Below, one piece after another: positions 18,725 to 28,654 of a stretch of 64,000 nucleotides of DNA; positions within the stretch are counted from its first letter, which is position 1; the number at the start of each line of letters is the position of its first letter. Position numbers and translations under genes: made by a program. The notes below the pieces were generated by a model that saw nothing but the letters and a program-made list of their open reading frames with translations, searched no databases and had not been told where the DNA came from. This DNA comes from Clostridia bacterium UC5.1-1D2 (GTDB lineage: Bacteria; Bacillota; Clostridia; Lachnospirales; Lachnospiraceae). Location: assembly GCA_001304855.1 (NCBI GenBank), contig BBZN01000001.1, forward strand, positions 124,001 through 188,000. Direction: 5' to 3'.

Positions 18725-20298
18725 ATGAGAATACTGGTTACAGGAAAGCAGATGAAAGCCATCGACGCATATACCATCCATACAATAGGGATTCCCTCGC
18801 TGGTTCTTATGGAGCGGGCGGCTATGGCCGTGGCTGCAGAGGTAAAGGGGCTGGCGGAGGAGCTTAAAGGAAGGAAGCTTCAAAGGCGCGGATCCGGGCG
18901 CTGTGCGGGCCGGGGAACAACGGCGCCGACGGTGTGGCCGCGGCCAGAATCCTTTGCCTGGAAGGGTATGAGGCGGAAATCTTTATGGTGGGGAACCCGG
19001 AGCACAGGAGCAGCGAATGCAAGGCGCAGCTGTCCATCGCCCGGAAGGTGGGAGTAAACGCAAGAGACTGGCGGGAAGCCCGGGAGGAGGGCTGCGATAT
19101 TCTCATCGATGCAGTGTTCGGCGTGGGCCTTTCCAGGCCGGTGGAGGGCGACTACAGGGATTGCCTGGATATGGCTTCGGGGCTGGGAGCCTTAAGACAG
19201 CTGCGGTGGATATCCCCTCGGGGATCCACTCAGACACAGGAGCGGTGATGGGAACCGCCCTGAAGGCGGATGTGACGGTAACCTTTGGCTGGGAGAAGGC
19301 GGGCACCGCCCTGTACCCGGGCAGAAGCTATGGGGGCCGGGGTGATTGTGGCGGACATCGGTTTTTGCCCCAGGCGCCTGAGCTGGCAAACGAAAAAGAA
19401 GAGGCCGGGGAGGAAAGGGGAAGGGAAAACCGGTACATCTTTACCTGTGAGGAGGAGGATTTAGGTCGGATACCGGATCGGCCCGCCTATTCCAACAAGG
19501 GCACCTTCGGAAAGGTCCTCATTGCGGCAGGGTCAAAAACATGTGCGGAGCCGCCTACCTGAGCGCTCTGGCCGCCTACCGCACAGGAGCGGGCCTTGTA
19601 AAGCTTCTGACGGTGGAGGAGAACCGGGAGATCCTTCAGCAGCGTCTGCCGGAGGCCGTCATAGCCACCTACACCTCGGATCAGTTGATGGAAGGCAGGG
19701 CGGAATTCAAGAAAATGATAGAGGAGCAGATGAGCTGGGCCGATGTGGTAGTGCTGGGCCCCGGACTGGGAAGGGAACCCTATGTTGAATATCTGGTGGA
19801 GGATATTATGACCAGCGCCTATGTGCCTGTGATCATTGACGCAGACGGGTTAAACGCCATTGCAGCCCATCCCTATCTGACCTCCTATTATACGGAAAAT
19901 ATTACGGTCACTCCCCATCTGGGGAGATGGCCCGCCTTACCGGAGAGACGGTGGCCGGGATTCAGGAGAACCTTGCCGCTGCCGCCAAAGCCTATGCAGG
20001 CAGATACGGCATAACCTGTGTTCTGAAGGATGCAGCCACTGTGGTAGCAGGTAAGGACGGGGGACTCTACATCAATTCCAGCGGCAACAGCGCCATGGCA
20101 AAGGCAGGGGCGGGGGATGTGCTCACAGGTATAATCGCCGGACTTACCGCCATCGGCATGGAGGAGGAGGACGCGGCCGTCATGGGCGTATATCTCCACG
20201 GCAGGGCCGGGGACCAGGCGGCAAAGACCAGGGGACGGCACAGCCTGCTGGCTTCGGATCTGGCGGACTGTATCGGGCAGGCTATGAAGAAGGTTTAA
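18725..20298 (+). CDS. nnrDE: Bifunctional NAD(P)HX epimerase/dehydratase (six frameshift sites)
   Basis: Repairs hydrated NADH and NADPH. About 526 residues once repaired, the usual size for the fused YjeF_N (epimerase) plus carbohydrate-kinase-like dehydratase. The ATG at 18725 follows GGAGGTATCGGGGA. N-terminal domain: LVTGKQMKAIDAYTI, then CGPGNNGADG and DAVFGVGLSRP. C-terminal domain: YSNKGTFGKVLIAAGS, DADGLNAI, TPHLGEMARLTG and NSAMAKAGAGDVLTG, the last being the ADP/ATP-dependent catalytic motif. Bases are missing at about 18880, 19190, 19332, 19370, 19537 and 19925, the densest cluster of shifts in the window. alr follows on the same strand. Confidence 0.93.
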
Positions 20299-20376
20299 AA
20301 CAGGACGCTGTTCCATATGACTGCATGGAGGGCGGTATTAAATAACAGAAAAGGAAAACCAGGAGGCAAATCAAAA

Positions 20377-21563
20377 ATGAGACCCTACACAAGAGTGTAT
20401 GCAACTGTGAATCTGGATGCCGTCGTATCCAATATGAAGGCCATGAAGGAAAGCCTGCCTGCCTCTACCGCCATTATAGGCGTTGTAAAAGCAGACGGCT
20501 ACGGCCACGGTTCTGTGCCGGTAGCCAGAGCCATTGACCCTTACGTAAAAGGTTACGGGGTGGCCACTGTGACGAAGGGATTATCCTGCGCCGCCACGGC
20601 GTACGCAAGATGATCATAGTGCTGGGAATAACCCATGAGAGCCGCTATGAGGATTTGCTGCGCTACGACATCCGTCCGGCGATGTTCCGGTTTGAGGAGG
20701 TTAAAAAATTTTCCGATGCAGCCATGAAAGGCGGAAAGAAAGCAGCCGTCCATCTGGCTCTGGACACCGGCATGAACCGGATCGGAATGTCTCCCACCCA
20801 AGAATCTGCGGATATGGTCTACACAATGAGCTGTCTGCCCGGAATCACAATCGAGGGCCTGTTCACCCACTTTGCAAGGGCCGACGAGCTGGATAAGAGG
20901 TCCTGTGAGGCGCAGTTTAAGGCCTATGAGGAGTTTGCGGATATGCTTCTGGCCCGGGGAATAACCATCCCCATACGCCACTGCTCCAACAGCGCGGGAA
21001 TTGTGGAAGGGCTGGCTTCCAATGGGCTGGATATGGTGCGGGCCGGCATTTCCATCTATGGTTTATACCCCTCGGACGAGGTGGACAGGGACAGAGTGAA
21101 GCTGATTCCCGCCATGGAGCTTAAGAGCTTTATCACCTGTATTAAAAACATAGAGCCGGGGGATGCCGTCAGCTACGGGGGCGCCTTTGTGGCAGCCAGG
21201 CCCATGCGCGTGGCGACCATTCCCACAGGCTACGGGGACGGTTATCCCAGAGGACTCTCCAACAGGGGAAGCGTCCTGATACACGGACAGAGGGCCGCAA
21301 TTCTGGGCCGGGTCTGTATGGACCAGTTTATGGTGGATGTGACGGATATACTATGCGGCGGAGGACGATGAGGTAACCCTTTTCGGAGGTGAGAGAGAGG
21401 AGTTTCTTCCTGTGGAGGAGCTGGCGGACCTGAGCGGAGGATTCCACTATGAGATCCTCTGCAACATCGGAAAACGGGTGCCCAGGGTTTACTTAAGACA
21501 TGGCTCCGTGCAGGGACCAAGGACTACTTTGGCGACGTCTATCAGGACTTCGGATATATGTAA
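20377..21563 (+). CDS. alr: Alanine racemase Alr (three frameshifts)
   Basis: PLP enzyme making D-alanine for peptidoglycan. About 396 residues once repaired. The ATG at 20377 follows AGGAGGCAAATC. The PLP lysine motif VVKADGYGHG is at about residue 35, and the second-subunit catalytic tyrosine region SYGGAFVAARPMRVATIPTG and GRVCMDQFMVDVTD are intact. Bases are missing at about 20570 (restores VDEGIILRRHG), 21351 (two bases, restores YAAEDDEVTLFGGE) and 21519. MazF lies 103 bases downstream, the usual Firmicute neighbour of alr. Confidence 0.95.
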
Positions 21564-21666
21564 AAGCTACCAGGCTCCATTTGAACGTCTGACTCATATG
21601 ATAAATGTATACACCCGAAAAATATGTCAATACTAAAGTTGAATAAATTGACGGAGTGTGAACAGT

Positions 21667-22014
21667 GTGATTATCAGACGTGGAGACATTTATTATGCGG
21701 ATTTGCGGCCGGTGGTAGGCTCGGAGCAGGGGGGCGTCCGCCCTGTGCTCATCATACAGAACGATGTGGGGAACAAGCACAGCCCGACGGTAATCTGTGC
21801 GGCCATCACATCCAGGATGAACAAAGCGAAGCTGCCCACCCATGTGGAGCTGAACACCAGGCGGTGCGACATGATTAAGGATTCCGTCATACTCCTGGAG
21901 CAGCTGCGGACCATTGACAAGCAGCGGCTGAAGGAGAAAATATGCCATATAGACGAGGAACTGCAAAAGCGGGTGGACGAGGCCCTGATGATAAGCCTGG
22001 AACTGCGTACATAG
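21667..22014 (+). CDS. ndoA: MazF/EndoA-type mRNA interferase toxin
   Basis: 115 residues, intact. RNA-cleaving PemK/MazF fold: [20 protein letters not shown], then [23 protein letters not shown] and KLPTHVEL match EndoA of Bacillus and clostridia. GTG at 21667 is chosen because GGAG lies about 9 bases upstream; an in-frame GTG at 21658 is too near that RBS. In Bacillus the antitoxin gene ndoAI sits between alr and ndoA. Here the 103-base gap has no such gene, so the toxin is unaccompanied at this locus. Confidence 0.92.
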   Translation: MIIRRGDIYYADLRPVVGSEQGGVRPVLIIQNDVGNKHSPTVICAAITSRMNKAKLPTHVELNTRRCDMIKDSVILLEQLRTIDKQRLKEKICHIDEELQKRVDEALMISLELRT

Positions 22015-22106
22015 GAAGGCGGTTCCAGGGGACAAAAAGCGCCGCCCGGGGAGAGCGGACTTGCGGCCTGCAGGACGGTGGGACGGTGGCGGACATATGG
22101 CTGCCA

Positions 22107-22136
22107 TTGACGAAATATAAATAAAAATGTTATGAT
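22107..22136 (+). promoter_or_regulatory. Promoter of the first CNNM/CorC gene
   Basis: TTGACG at 22107-22112, an 18-base spacer, TATGAT at 22131-22136. The predicted transcript would start within the hairpin at 22135-22179. Confidence 0.5.
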
Positions 22137-22179
22137 AAGCAGAGTTATGCCGTGATATGAGGGGCGTTGCTCTGCTTAT
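22135..22179 (+). promoter_or_regulatory. Hairpin in the leader of the CNNM/CorC gene
   Basis: ATAAGCAGAG (22135-22144) pairs with CTCTGCTTAT (22170-22179). The gap of 259 bases between mazF and 22274 otherwise holds only the promoter and G+C-rich sequence with no gene. No T run follows. Confidence 0.4.
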
Positions 22180-22273
22180 TACCGCCTGCCGCAGCGCCTG
22201 AAGGTGCAGACGGTCTGCTGTCTGGCAGGGTGAAGCAGCGCCGCGTGAGTATGAAAGGAGTCTTTTTACAATT

Positions 22274-23737
22274 ATGGACGATGGTTATTCGCCTGTCAGT
22301 ATACTGGTGTTAATCGGATTTATTCTTCTGGAGGCTGTGTTTTACGGGTTTGGTTCGGCGATACAGAATGTCAATGAGGGAAAGCTGGAGGACGAGGCCG
22401 AGGACGGCAACCGGAAGGCTTTGCGGCTTTTGGAGATAGTGAACAGACCGGGACGTTTTGTCCATACCATTCAGATTACGACCCATCTGATCGGTATGAT
22501 TACCGGCGCTGTGATTCTGCCTGTACAGGTCCGGGAGCTCATGTTCCATGTGACGATTTTCAGACCTGGGGATTGGGCGGAGACCGGAGATATGGCTGCG
22601 GCCTTGGGACAACCCTGGTACACAAATCCCCGGTGGTGGGAGCAGGCCCTTTTTATGGCCCTGGTGACCATGGTCCTTCTTCTTATTATTATCAGCTTTG
22701 GTATTATTATCCCCAAAAAACTGGCTGCCAAAGAACCGGAAAAGTGGGGTTACCATATGCTGCCTGTGGTGCTGTTCTTTGCAGGGGTTTTCCTGCCTTT
22801 GACAAAGGCCATAACCTTTGTTTCCGCTTTGGTTCTGAAGCTCTTCGGCGTGGATATGGCCGATGATGAGGACAACGTGACGGAAGAAGATATTATGTCC
22901 ATGGTTAATGAGGGCCATGAGCAGGGAATTCTGGAAGCGGATGAGACGGAGATGATCACCAATATTTTTGAGCTGGGAGATAAGGAAGCCTCCGATATTA
23001 TGACTCACCGCACCAATATGACCGCCCTGGACGGGAGCATGACCCTGAGGGACGCGGTGAATTTCATGCTCAATGAAGGCGTCAATACACGCTATCCCGT
23101 ATATGGAGAAGATATCGACGATATAACCGGCATTCTCCACCTGAGAGACGCTATGATTGCAGCGGAGAAGGAAGAGAATAAAAGCCAGATGCTGCGGGAG
23201 ATCCCCGGTCTTCTGAGGGAGGCCAATTTTATACCTGAGACAAGAAGCATTGATACGCTTTTCAAGGAAATGCAGTCGGGAAAGATCCACATGGAAATTG
23301 TGGTGGACGAGTACGGCCAGACGGCAGGCCTCCTCACAATGGAGGATATATTGGAAGAGATTGTAGGCAATATTATGGATGAGTACGACGAGGAGGAGGA
23401 CTTTATCACAGCTATGGAGGACGGCTCCTTTGTCATGAGCGGACTCACGCCTCTGGACGATGTGATGGAGACTCTGGATATCCAGTTTTCCCAGGAGGAC
23501 AGCGATACATACGATACCCTCAACGGATATCTTATATCCCGCCTGGACCGCATTCCTCAGGAGGACGAGAATCCGGAGGTGGATTACGGAGGCTTCCGGT
23601 TTAAAGTTTTGAAGGCCGGAAACAAAATGATAGAAAGCGTTCTTGTATGCCCTATACCTGAGGAGGACGGCAGGAACGGAGTGGTGAGAGAGGAATATGA
23701 CACAGCTCATAGAGAGCACGAAGGAGATGTTTCGTGA
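22274..23737 (+). CDS. CNNM/CorC-type transporter with CBS domains, copy 1
   Basis: 487 residues, intact. The ATG at 22274 follows AAAGGAGTC. A divergent N-terminal membrane (CNNM/DUF21) domain has about four hydrophobic segments; tandem CBS domains (DIMTHRTNMTALDGS, then MEIVVDEYGQTAGLLTMEDI) and a CorC_HlyC domain (DYGGFRFKVLKAGNKMIESV) complete it. Such proteins are linked to Mg2+ or Co2+ handling; the old name hemolysin C is not informative. The last 41 bases overlap the start of the MATE gene in another frame, so the two are probably co-translated. A second paralogue lies at 48667. Confidence 0.9.
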   Translation: MDDGYSPVSILVLIGFILLEAVFYGFGSAIQNVNEGKLEDEAEDGNRKALRLLEIVNRPGRFVHTIQITTHLIGMITGAVILPVQVRELMFHVTIFRPGDWAETGDMAAALGQPWYTNPRWWEQALFMALVTMVLLLIIISFGIIIPKKLAAKEPEKWGYHMLPVVLFFAGVFLPLTKAITFVSALVLKLFGVDMADDEDNVTEEDIMSMVNEGHEQGILEADETEMITNIFELGDKEASDIMTHRTNMTALDGSMTLRDAVNFMLNEGVNTRYPVYGEDIDDITGILHLRDAMIAAEKEENKSQMLREIPGLLREANFIPETRSIDTLFKEMQSGKIHMEIVVDEYGQTAGLLTMEDILEEIVGNIMDEYDEEEDFITAMEDGSFVMSGLTPLDDVMETLDIQFSQEDSDTYDTLNGYLISRLDRIPQEDENPEVDYGGFRFKVLKAGNKMIESVLVCPIPEEDGRNGVVREEYDTAHREHEGDVS

Positions 23738-25079
23738 CAGCAGATTTTTAAGGAAGGCTTTGATTATTGCCTGTCCCGTGGCTCTCCAGGGAATGCTTAA
23801 TACCCTGGTGAATCTGGTGGATACCCTGATGATAGGCACGCTGGGGGCCACCGCCATTGCAGCGGTGGGTCTGGCCAACAAGGTCTTTTTTGTGTTCAAT
23901 CTTTTAATTTTTGGAATAGTCAGCGGGGCGGGCGTCCTGGCTGCACAGTTCTGGGGCAGCGGGGATGTAAAGAGTATAAGAAAGGTTCTGGGGCTTTCCA
24001 TTCTCATGGCGTTGGGGGGCTCTCTGTTTTTTGTACTGCCTGCAACCCTCTGCCCGGAAGCGGTTATGCGCATTTTCACAACCAGCCGCAGCAGTATTGA
24101 GCTGGGGGCCGGATATCTGAGGATTGCAGCCTTTACGTACCCTTTCATTGCTCTCACCGCCGTATATGTGGCAATGCTCAGAGCCGTAAATAAAGTAGTG
24201 TTTCCGGTCATCAGCAGCTGCATTGCCATCGCCCTGAATATAGTGATGAATTATGTGCTGATTTTCGGAAAGTTCGGGGCGCCTGCCATGGGCGTGGCCG
24301 GCGCCGCGGTGGCAACCCTTATGGCCAGGGCGCTTGAGGTATGCCTGATGCTTGCCTATGTGTACGGGAAGAAGCTGCCCTTAGCCTGCGGCCTGTCCCA
24401 GCTTTTCGGGTGGAGCAGAATATTTGTGAGAAAATATTTTGTGACGGCTTCGCCGGTTATTGCCAATGAGTTTATGTGGGGTCTGGGCACCACCCTCTAT
24501 TCCCTGGCTTATGGGCGTATGGGCGATGAGGCTGTGGCCGCCATCACCATAGCCACCACCATTCAGGATCTTGTGGTGGTGCTGTTTCAGGGGCTCAGCG
24601 CAGCCACGGCGGTTATTTTGGGCAACGAGCTGGGGGCGGGGAAGCTGAAGCGGGCGGAGAAATACGCCACCCAGTTTTTTATTCTCCAGTTTATGGTGAC
24701 CATTGCAGCGGCAGCTGTGGTTGTGGCTATCCGCTGGCCTGTTATCAAGCTTTACAATATTACTCCTGAGGTTGCCAACAATGTGAATCTCTGCATTCTG
24801 GTCTTTGCCGCCTACATGCCTGCCAAGATGTTTAATTACATCAACATTGTGGGGGTGCTGCGCAGCGGCGGGGATACAAATATGTGCCTGTTTCTGGACA
24901 CCTCCGGCGTCTGGTGCTTCGGCGTTCCCCTGGCCTTCCTGGGCGCGCTGGTGTGGCGGCTGCCCATCTATGTGGTATACGCCCTGGTGATGGTGGAGGA
25001 GATCTATAAGGCCGCAGCGGGGTATATCCGCTACAGGCAGAAGAAATGGCTCAAGAATCTGGCTGCGGAGATTCGGTAG
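23697..25079 (+). CDS. MATE family efflux transporter
   Basis: 460 residues, intact, with about 12 membrane segments. The MatE fold is recognisable from ACPVALQGMLNTLVNLVDTL near the N-terminus, AVGLANKVFFVFNLLIFG, and the repeated half starting FVTASPVIANEFMWGLG. Such pumps expel cationic compounds using Na+ or H+ gradients. The ATG at 23697 lies within the end of the CNNM gene, with GAGAGAGG about 8 bases upstream. The substrate cannot be read from the sequence. Confidence 0.92.
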   Translation: MTQLIESTKEMFRDSRFLRKALIIACPVALQGMLNTLVNLVDTLMIGTLGATAIAAVGLANKVFFVFNLLIFGIVSGAGVLAAQFWGSGDVKSIRKVLGLSILMALGGSLFFVLPATLCPEAVMRIFTTSRSSIELGAGYLRIAAFTYPFIALTAVYVAMLRAVNKVVFPVISSCIAIALNIVMNYVLIFGKFGAPAMGVAGAAVATLMARALEVCLMLAYVYGKKLPLACGLSQLFGWSRIFVRKYFVTASPVIANEFMWGLGTTLYSLAYGRMGDEAVAAITIATTIQDLVVVLFQGLSAATAVILGNELGAGKLKRAEKYATQFFILQFMVTIAAAAVVVAIRWPVIKLYNITPEVANNVNLCILVFAAYMPAKMFNYINIVGVLRSGGDTNMCLFLDTSGVWCFGVPLAFLGALVWRLPIYVVYALVMVEEIYKAAAGYIRYRQKKWLKNLAAEIR

Positions 25080-25129
25080 GGGACTGTAGGAAGAGCCGGG
25101 GCAGAGGATTTCCCGGGAAGTGTTACCTC

Positions 25130-25158
25130 TTGCCATATAAAAAAAATCGTGCTAAGAT
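25130..25158 (+). promoter_or_regulatory. Promoter of yebC
   Basis: TTGCCA at 25130-25135, a 17-base spacer, TAAGAT at 25153-25158. It leaves a leader of about 113 bases in which I see no strong structure. Confidence 0.55.
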
Positions 25159-25277
25159 AGAGAAGATGTGCATACCGCCAGGCGGTGAACTGCGGGCATG
25201 GAGAAAGCGAGCCCCATGGCCTTTTCGGCGCAGCGCCTCCGGAACAAAGAGAAGAATTAAGAAAGGGTGTTTTACCA

Positions 25278-25994
25278 ATGTCAGGACATTCAAAATTTGC
25301 CAACATTAAACATAAGAAGGAGCGCAACGACGCTGCCAAGGGAAAATTTTACCGTAATCGGCCGTGAGATTGCCGTAGCAGTTAAGGAAGGCGGAGCGGA
25401 TCCGGCAAACAACAGCAAGCTGCGCGATGTGATTGCAAAGGCCAAGGCCAACAACATGCCCAATGATACCATCGACCGCGGAATCAAAAAGGCGGCGGGA
25501 GATGCGGCTTCTGTAAATTACGAGGTGCTTACATATGAGGGATACGGCCCCAGCGGCGTGGCCATCATTGTAGATACGCTTACAGATAACAAGAACCGCA
25601 CTGCAGCCAATGTGAGAAGCGCCTTCACCAAGGGAAGCGGCAATGTAGGGACGCCGGGAAGCGTTTCCTACATGTTCGACAAGAAAGGCCAGATTATTAT
25701 TGACAAGGAAGAGTGCGGGATGGATCCCGATGAGCTGATGATGCTGGCTCTGGACGCAGGCGCAGAGGATTTTGCAGAGGAGGAAGACAGCTACGAGGTC
25801 ATTACCGCTCCTGAAGATTTCAGCGCAGTGAGGGAGCTTTAGAGGCCCGGAATATTCCCATGATGGAGGCTTCCGTCACAATGATTCCCCAGACATGGGT
25901 GGAGCTCACAGATGAGGAAGATATCAAGAAGCTGACCAAGACGCTGGATCTGCTGGATGAGGATGACGATGTTCAGGCGGTATACCACAACTGA
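25278..25994 (+). CDS. YebC/PmpR family protein (two frameshift sites)
   Basis: About 239 residues once repaired, the usual length. YebC-family proteins act as transcriptional regulators or, as shown for some, help ribosomes through proline stretches. The start [20 protein letters not shown] is the family signature. [29 protein letters not shown] and [14 protein letters not shown] follow. Two bases are missing at about 25346 (KGKIFTVIGRE) and one at about 25830 ([13 protein letters not shown]). The strong bidirectional terminator at 26011 ends the unit. Confidence 0.94.
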
Positions 25995-26010
25995 TGAATA
26001 GATGATATTT

Positions 26011-26056
26011 AAAGCGCGGCAACAGGCAGATTTTTATGCCTGTTGCCGCGCTTTTT
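26011..26056 (+). terminator. Strong bidirectional terminator
   Basis: An 18-bp perfect stem, AAAGCGCGGCAACAGGCA (26011-26028) with its complement at 26037-26054, is followed by T residues and preceded by an A run. It separates yebC from the convergent DUF4397-like gene. Confidence 0.9.
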
Positions 26057-26067
26057 GTCTAATGCTG

Positions 26068-26974
26068 TCAGTTGGATACAACCATAGTCCGAAGCCCCTC
26101 GGTAGAATTGGGAGCGTTAAAGATATAGAAAGTATAAGAAGTGTTCGCGCTCATGTTTGCGGCGGCGGTGGCCAGAGTGTTGGCCGGGAAGCGCCGGTGC
26201 GGGAGATAAAGAGCTGATACCAGCCGGGGTAGAAGCTGGTGTAAGGGGTTACTTCACGGTAACGCACATTTGTAAATGCCGTGTAGGTATTGTTGGGGTT
26301 GCCGATGGACACGTCGAAGGGCCCCAGGTTTTGGGAAAGATTGCAGGTGCGCAGGCAGCTGGTGCCCGCAGGCGCGCTGCAGGAAATGTCGGAGATTTCC
26401 ATAATGTCCAGACCGCTGGCAGTGTTGATGATTGCAATCGTTACGGCGGAGCCCGCCCTCACCTGGATACTCTTTTGGATATAGACATATCCGTTGGCTC
26501 CGGATACGGTGACGGTCTGGCTTCCCGAGGCCGACTGCACGTAGCTTGTTACATCGCCGTTGCCAAGCTGGCTTGCCACCAGCCAGTTTCCAAGATATAC
26601 ATAGAAGGCTGATATCCGGTGGACGCATTTAAGAACCTCACTCTGCCGAAGCTGGTGGCAGTGCAGTTAAAGCAGGGGAAGGTGATTCCGGGGATGACGG
26701 TTACGGAACCGCCGGTTCCTCCCGGGAATACGGGACGGAAGATAGGCGGAAAATTGGAACCGCTGTCTACAGGACCGCCTTCGCCGGGGTTGGGAAGGGG
26801 GATCACCGGAATATTGGAACCATTTCCACCTGATGTACCGCTGTCCACAGGGCCGCCCTCGCCGGGGTTGGGAAGAGGCGTAACAGGCATATCGGCTTCG
26901 CTGACTTCGGAAGCGCTTACCAGAGTGTCCGGGTACTCGTTCATTCTGTCTGTATGATAGGACTGATTGTTCAT
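26068..26974 (-). CDS. DUF4397-like surface protein with Pro-rich repeats (two frameshifts)
   Basis: About 302 residues once repaired, reverse strand. The ATG complement of 26972-26974 is preceded by GCGAGGT. No signal peptide. The N-terminal region has two copies of a PLPNPGEGGPVDSG repeat, then SNFPPIFRPVFPGG. Two beta-rich halves follow: GRVRFLNASTGYQ to VYIQKSIQVRAGSAVTIAII, and GPFDVSIGNPNNTYTAF to YTFYIFNAPNSTEG, fitting the DUF4397 beta-sandwich. CFNC and SCLRTC could form disulfides. Bases are missing at about 26610 and 26183. A spore-coat or exosporium role is plausible beside the sporulation genes but not shown. Confidence 0.65.
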
Positions 26975-27056
26975 AAGGACCTCGCTGATTATTCGATTCA
27001 TTATAATGTATTCGGGAAAGCCGCCGGATGTGAACGCTTTTTGAAAAAAGGGAGCG

Positions 27057-27084
27057 GCATTTTTCAGGGGAGCCTGCATATAAT
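27057..27084 (+). promoter_or_regulatory. Possible sigma-E-type promoter of yqfC
   Basis: GCATTTT at 27057-27063, a 13-base spacer, CATATAAT at 27077-27084. This fits the sporulation sigma-E pattern (GCATATT, 13-15, CATACAAT) better than the vegetative one, and yqfC/yqfD are mother-cell genes in Bacillus. Confidence 0.45.
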
Positions 27085-27117
27085 AAAAAGAACCAGTGTA
27101 TCAGGAGTGTGGAATGT

Positions 27118-27386
27118 ATGTCATGGGAGCCAAAGAAAACGGCTGTGTCTGCACTGGGTTTGCCCAGGGACGTGATTCTGGGCGACGTGCTGGTAAGCTT
27201 TGTAGCAAAAGCCAGGTGAATGTGGAAAATTACAGGAGCATCCTTTTATATACCGATACCCTGGTAAAACTCCAGGCCAGAAACTACAAGGTGCTTATCC
27301 GCGGAAGCCGTCTGAGAATCGATTACTATACACCTGAGGAAATGAAAATAACCGGGCAGATTGGCTCTCTGGAATTTGAGTGTTAG
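27118..27386 (+). CDS. yqfC: Sporulation protein YqfC (one frameshift)
   Basis: About 89 residues once repaired. The ATG at 27118 lies 11 bases after AGGAG. It reads MSWEPKKTAVSALGLPRDVI, then LGDVLVSFV, a short core LYTDTLVKLQARNYKVLIRG and YTPEEMKITGQIGSLEFEC, matching the YqfC/YabP family. One A is missing at about 27211 in AAAA. It works with YqfD in the mother cell during sporulation in Bacillus; the molecular role is not known. yqfD starts 32 bases after the stop. Confidence 0.88.
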
Positions 27387-27418
27387 GGCGGTCCGGGTGC
27401 TCATAAGGAGGGGCGGGT

Positions 27419-28654
27419 TTGATAATATGGCTGTTACATAACTGGAAGGGATATGTAAGGCTCCGTCTCCACGGATATTCACCGGAGCGCTTTTTAAACC
27501 TCTGCAATGCCAGGGGACTGGAAGTCTGGGGAATTCTGTGCAACCGGGACGGGGATTATGAATTTTATATGACGGTGGAGGGCTACCGGCGGGTGAAGCC
27601 CCTGGTGCGCAAGGCCCAGGTGAGGCTTCATATTATAGGCCGCTGCGGTCTGCCGTTTTTTATTTACAGGAACAGAAAACGCTGGTATTTCGGCGCGGGA
27701 ATCGGCGCATTTTTTATTCTTCTCTATGTTATGAGCCTGTTTATATGGGATATCCAGTTTGAGGGAAATTACCGGTATACCTACGACACCCTGCTGCGTT
27801 ATCTGGATACCCGGAACATAGATTATGGAATGCTGAAATCAAGAATTGACTGCGAGGATCTGGAGGCGGCCATCCGCACCAGCTTTCCCGAGATCACCTG
27901 GGTGTCGGCCAGAGTGTCCGGCACCAGGCTTTTAATACATATTAAGGAAAATGAAGTCCTTTCCGTTATTCCCGAAAAGGACGAGACGCCCTGTGATATT
28001 GTGGCCTCCCAGGCGGGAACCATCACCCATATGGTAGTGCGTTCCGGAACCGCCCGGGTATCTGTGGGCGATGAGGTGGAGGAAGGACAGGTATTAGTCA
28101 GCGGACGGGTGCCCATAATCAATGACAGCGAGGAGGAGGTAAAGGCCTATCTGGTACGCGCGGACGCGGACATCCGGGCGAAAACCTCCAGGGAATACGA
28201 AAAGACCCTGTCTCTCCTCCACAGGGAGCGGGTGGAGACAGGACGAAAGCGGAAAGGCTTTTATATGAAGGCAGGGCAGTGGTCCTTTACCTTCCTGACT
28301 CCTGTAAAAGAGGGAGGCGAGTGGGACTACGCCATGGAGGAACAGCAGCTTAAGCTGTTCTCAAACTTTTATCTGCCGGTGTATTTCGGGAATATTCGCG
28401 GAAAAGAAATGGCATCCTATGAGAGAAAGTACACAAAAGATGAGCTTTTGCACCTGTCCAAAGCCATAAATTACCAGTTTGTCGAAAATTTAGAGGAAAA
28501 GGGGGTACAAATTCTTGAAAATAATGATAGAATAGAAACAAGTGTTTCCGAGTGCCGCATATTGGGAAACCTGATTACAGAGGAATCCATCGTAAAGACG
28601 CGGCCGGTAGAGGAACCAATGACAGAACCAGAGGAGACGAAAACAGCTGAATGA
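27419..28654 (+). CDS. yqfD: Sporulation protein YqfD
   Basis: 411 residues, intact. A TTG start at 27419 lies 7 bases after AGGAGG. The N-terminal domain (RLRLHGYSPERFLNLCNARG) is followed by a single membrane segment (FGAGIGAFFILLYVMSLFIW, about 92-111) and a large extracytoplasmic part with a hammerhead-like SVGDEVEEGQVLVSGRVP motif. This is the typical YqfD layout. The stop TGA overlaps the phoH start (ATGA), giving translational coupling to the next gene. Confidence 0.93.
   Translation: MIIWLLHNWKGYVRLRLHGYSPERFLNLCNARGLEVWGILCNRDGDYEFYMTVEGYRRVKPLVRKAQVRLHIIGRCGLPFFIYRNRKRWYFGAGIGAFFILLYVMSLFIWDIQFEGNYRYTYDTLLRYLDTRNIDYGMLKSRIDCEDLEAAIRTSFPEITWVSARVSGTRLLIHIKENEVLSVIPEKDETPCDIVASQAGTITHMVVRSGTARVSVGDEVEEGQVLVSGRVPIINDSEEEVKAYLVRADADIRAKTSREYEKTLSLLHRERVETGRKRKGFYMKAGQWSFTFLTPVKEGGEWDYAMEEQQLKLFSNFYLPVYFGNIRGKEMASYERKYTKDELLHLSKAINYQFVENLEEKGVQILENNDRIETSVSECRILGNLITEESIVKTRPVEEPMTEPEETKTAE

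Noticed and set aside
22310-24229. A 639-codon open frame on the reverse strand across the CNNM and MATE genes
   Set aside because: It runs antisense to two intact, well conserved genes, has no RBS or family features, and is a by-product of their codon use.
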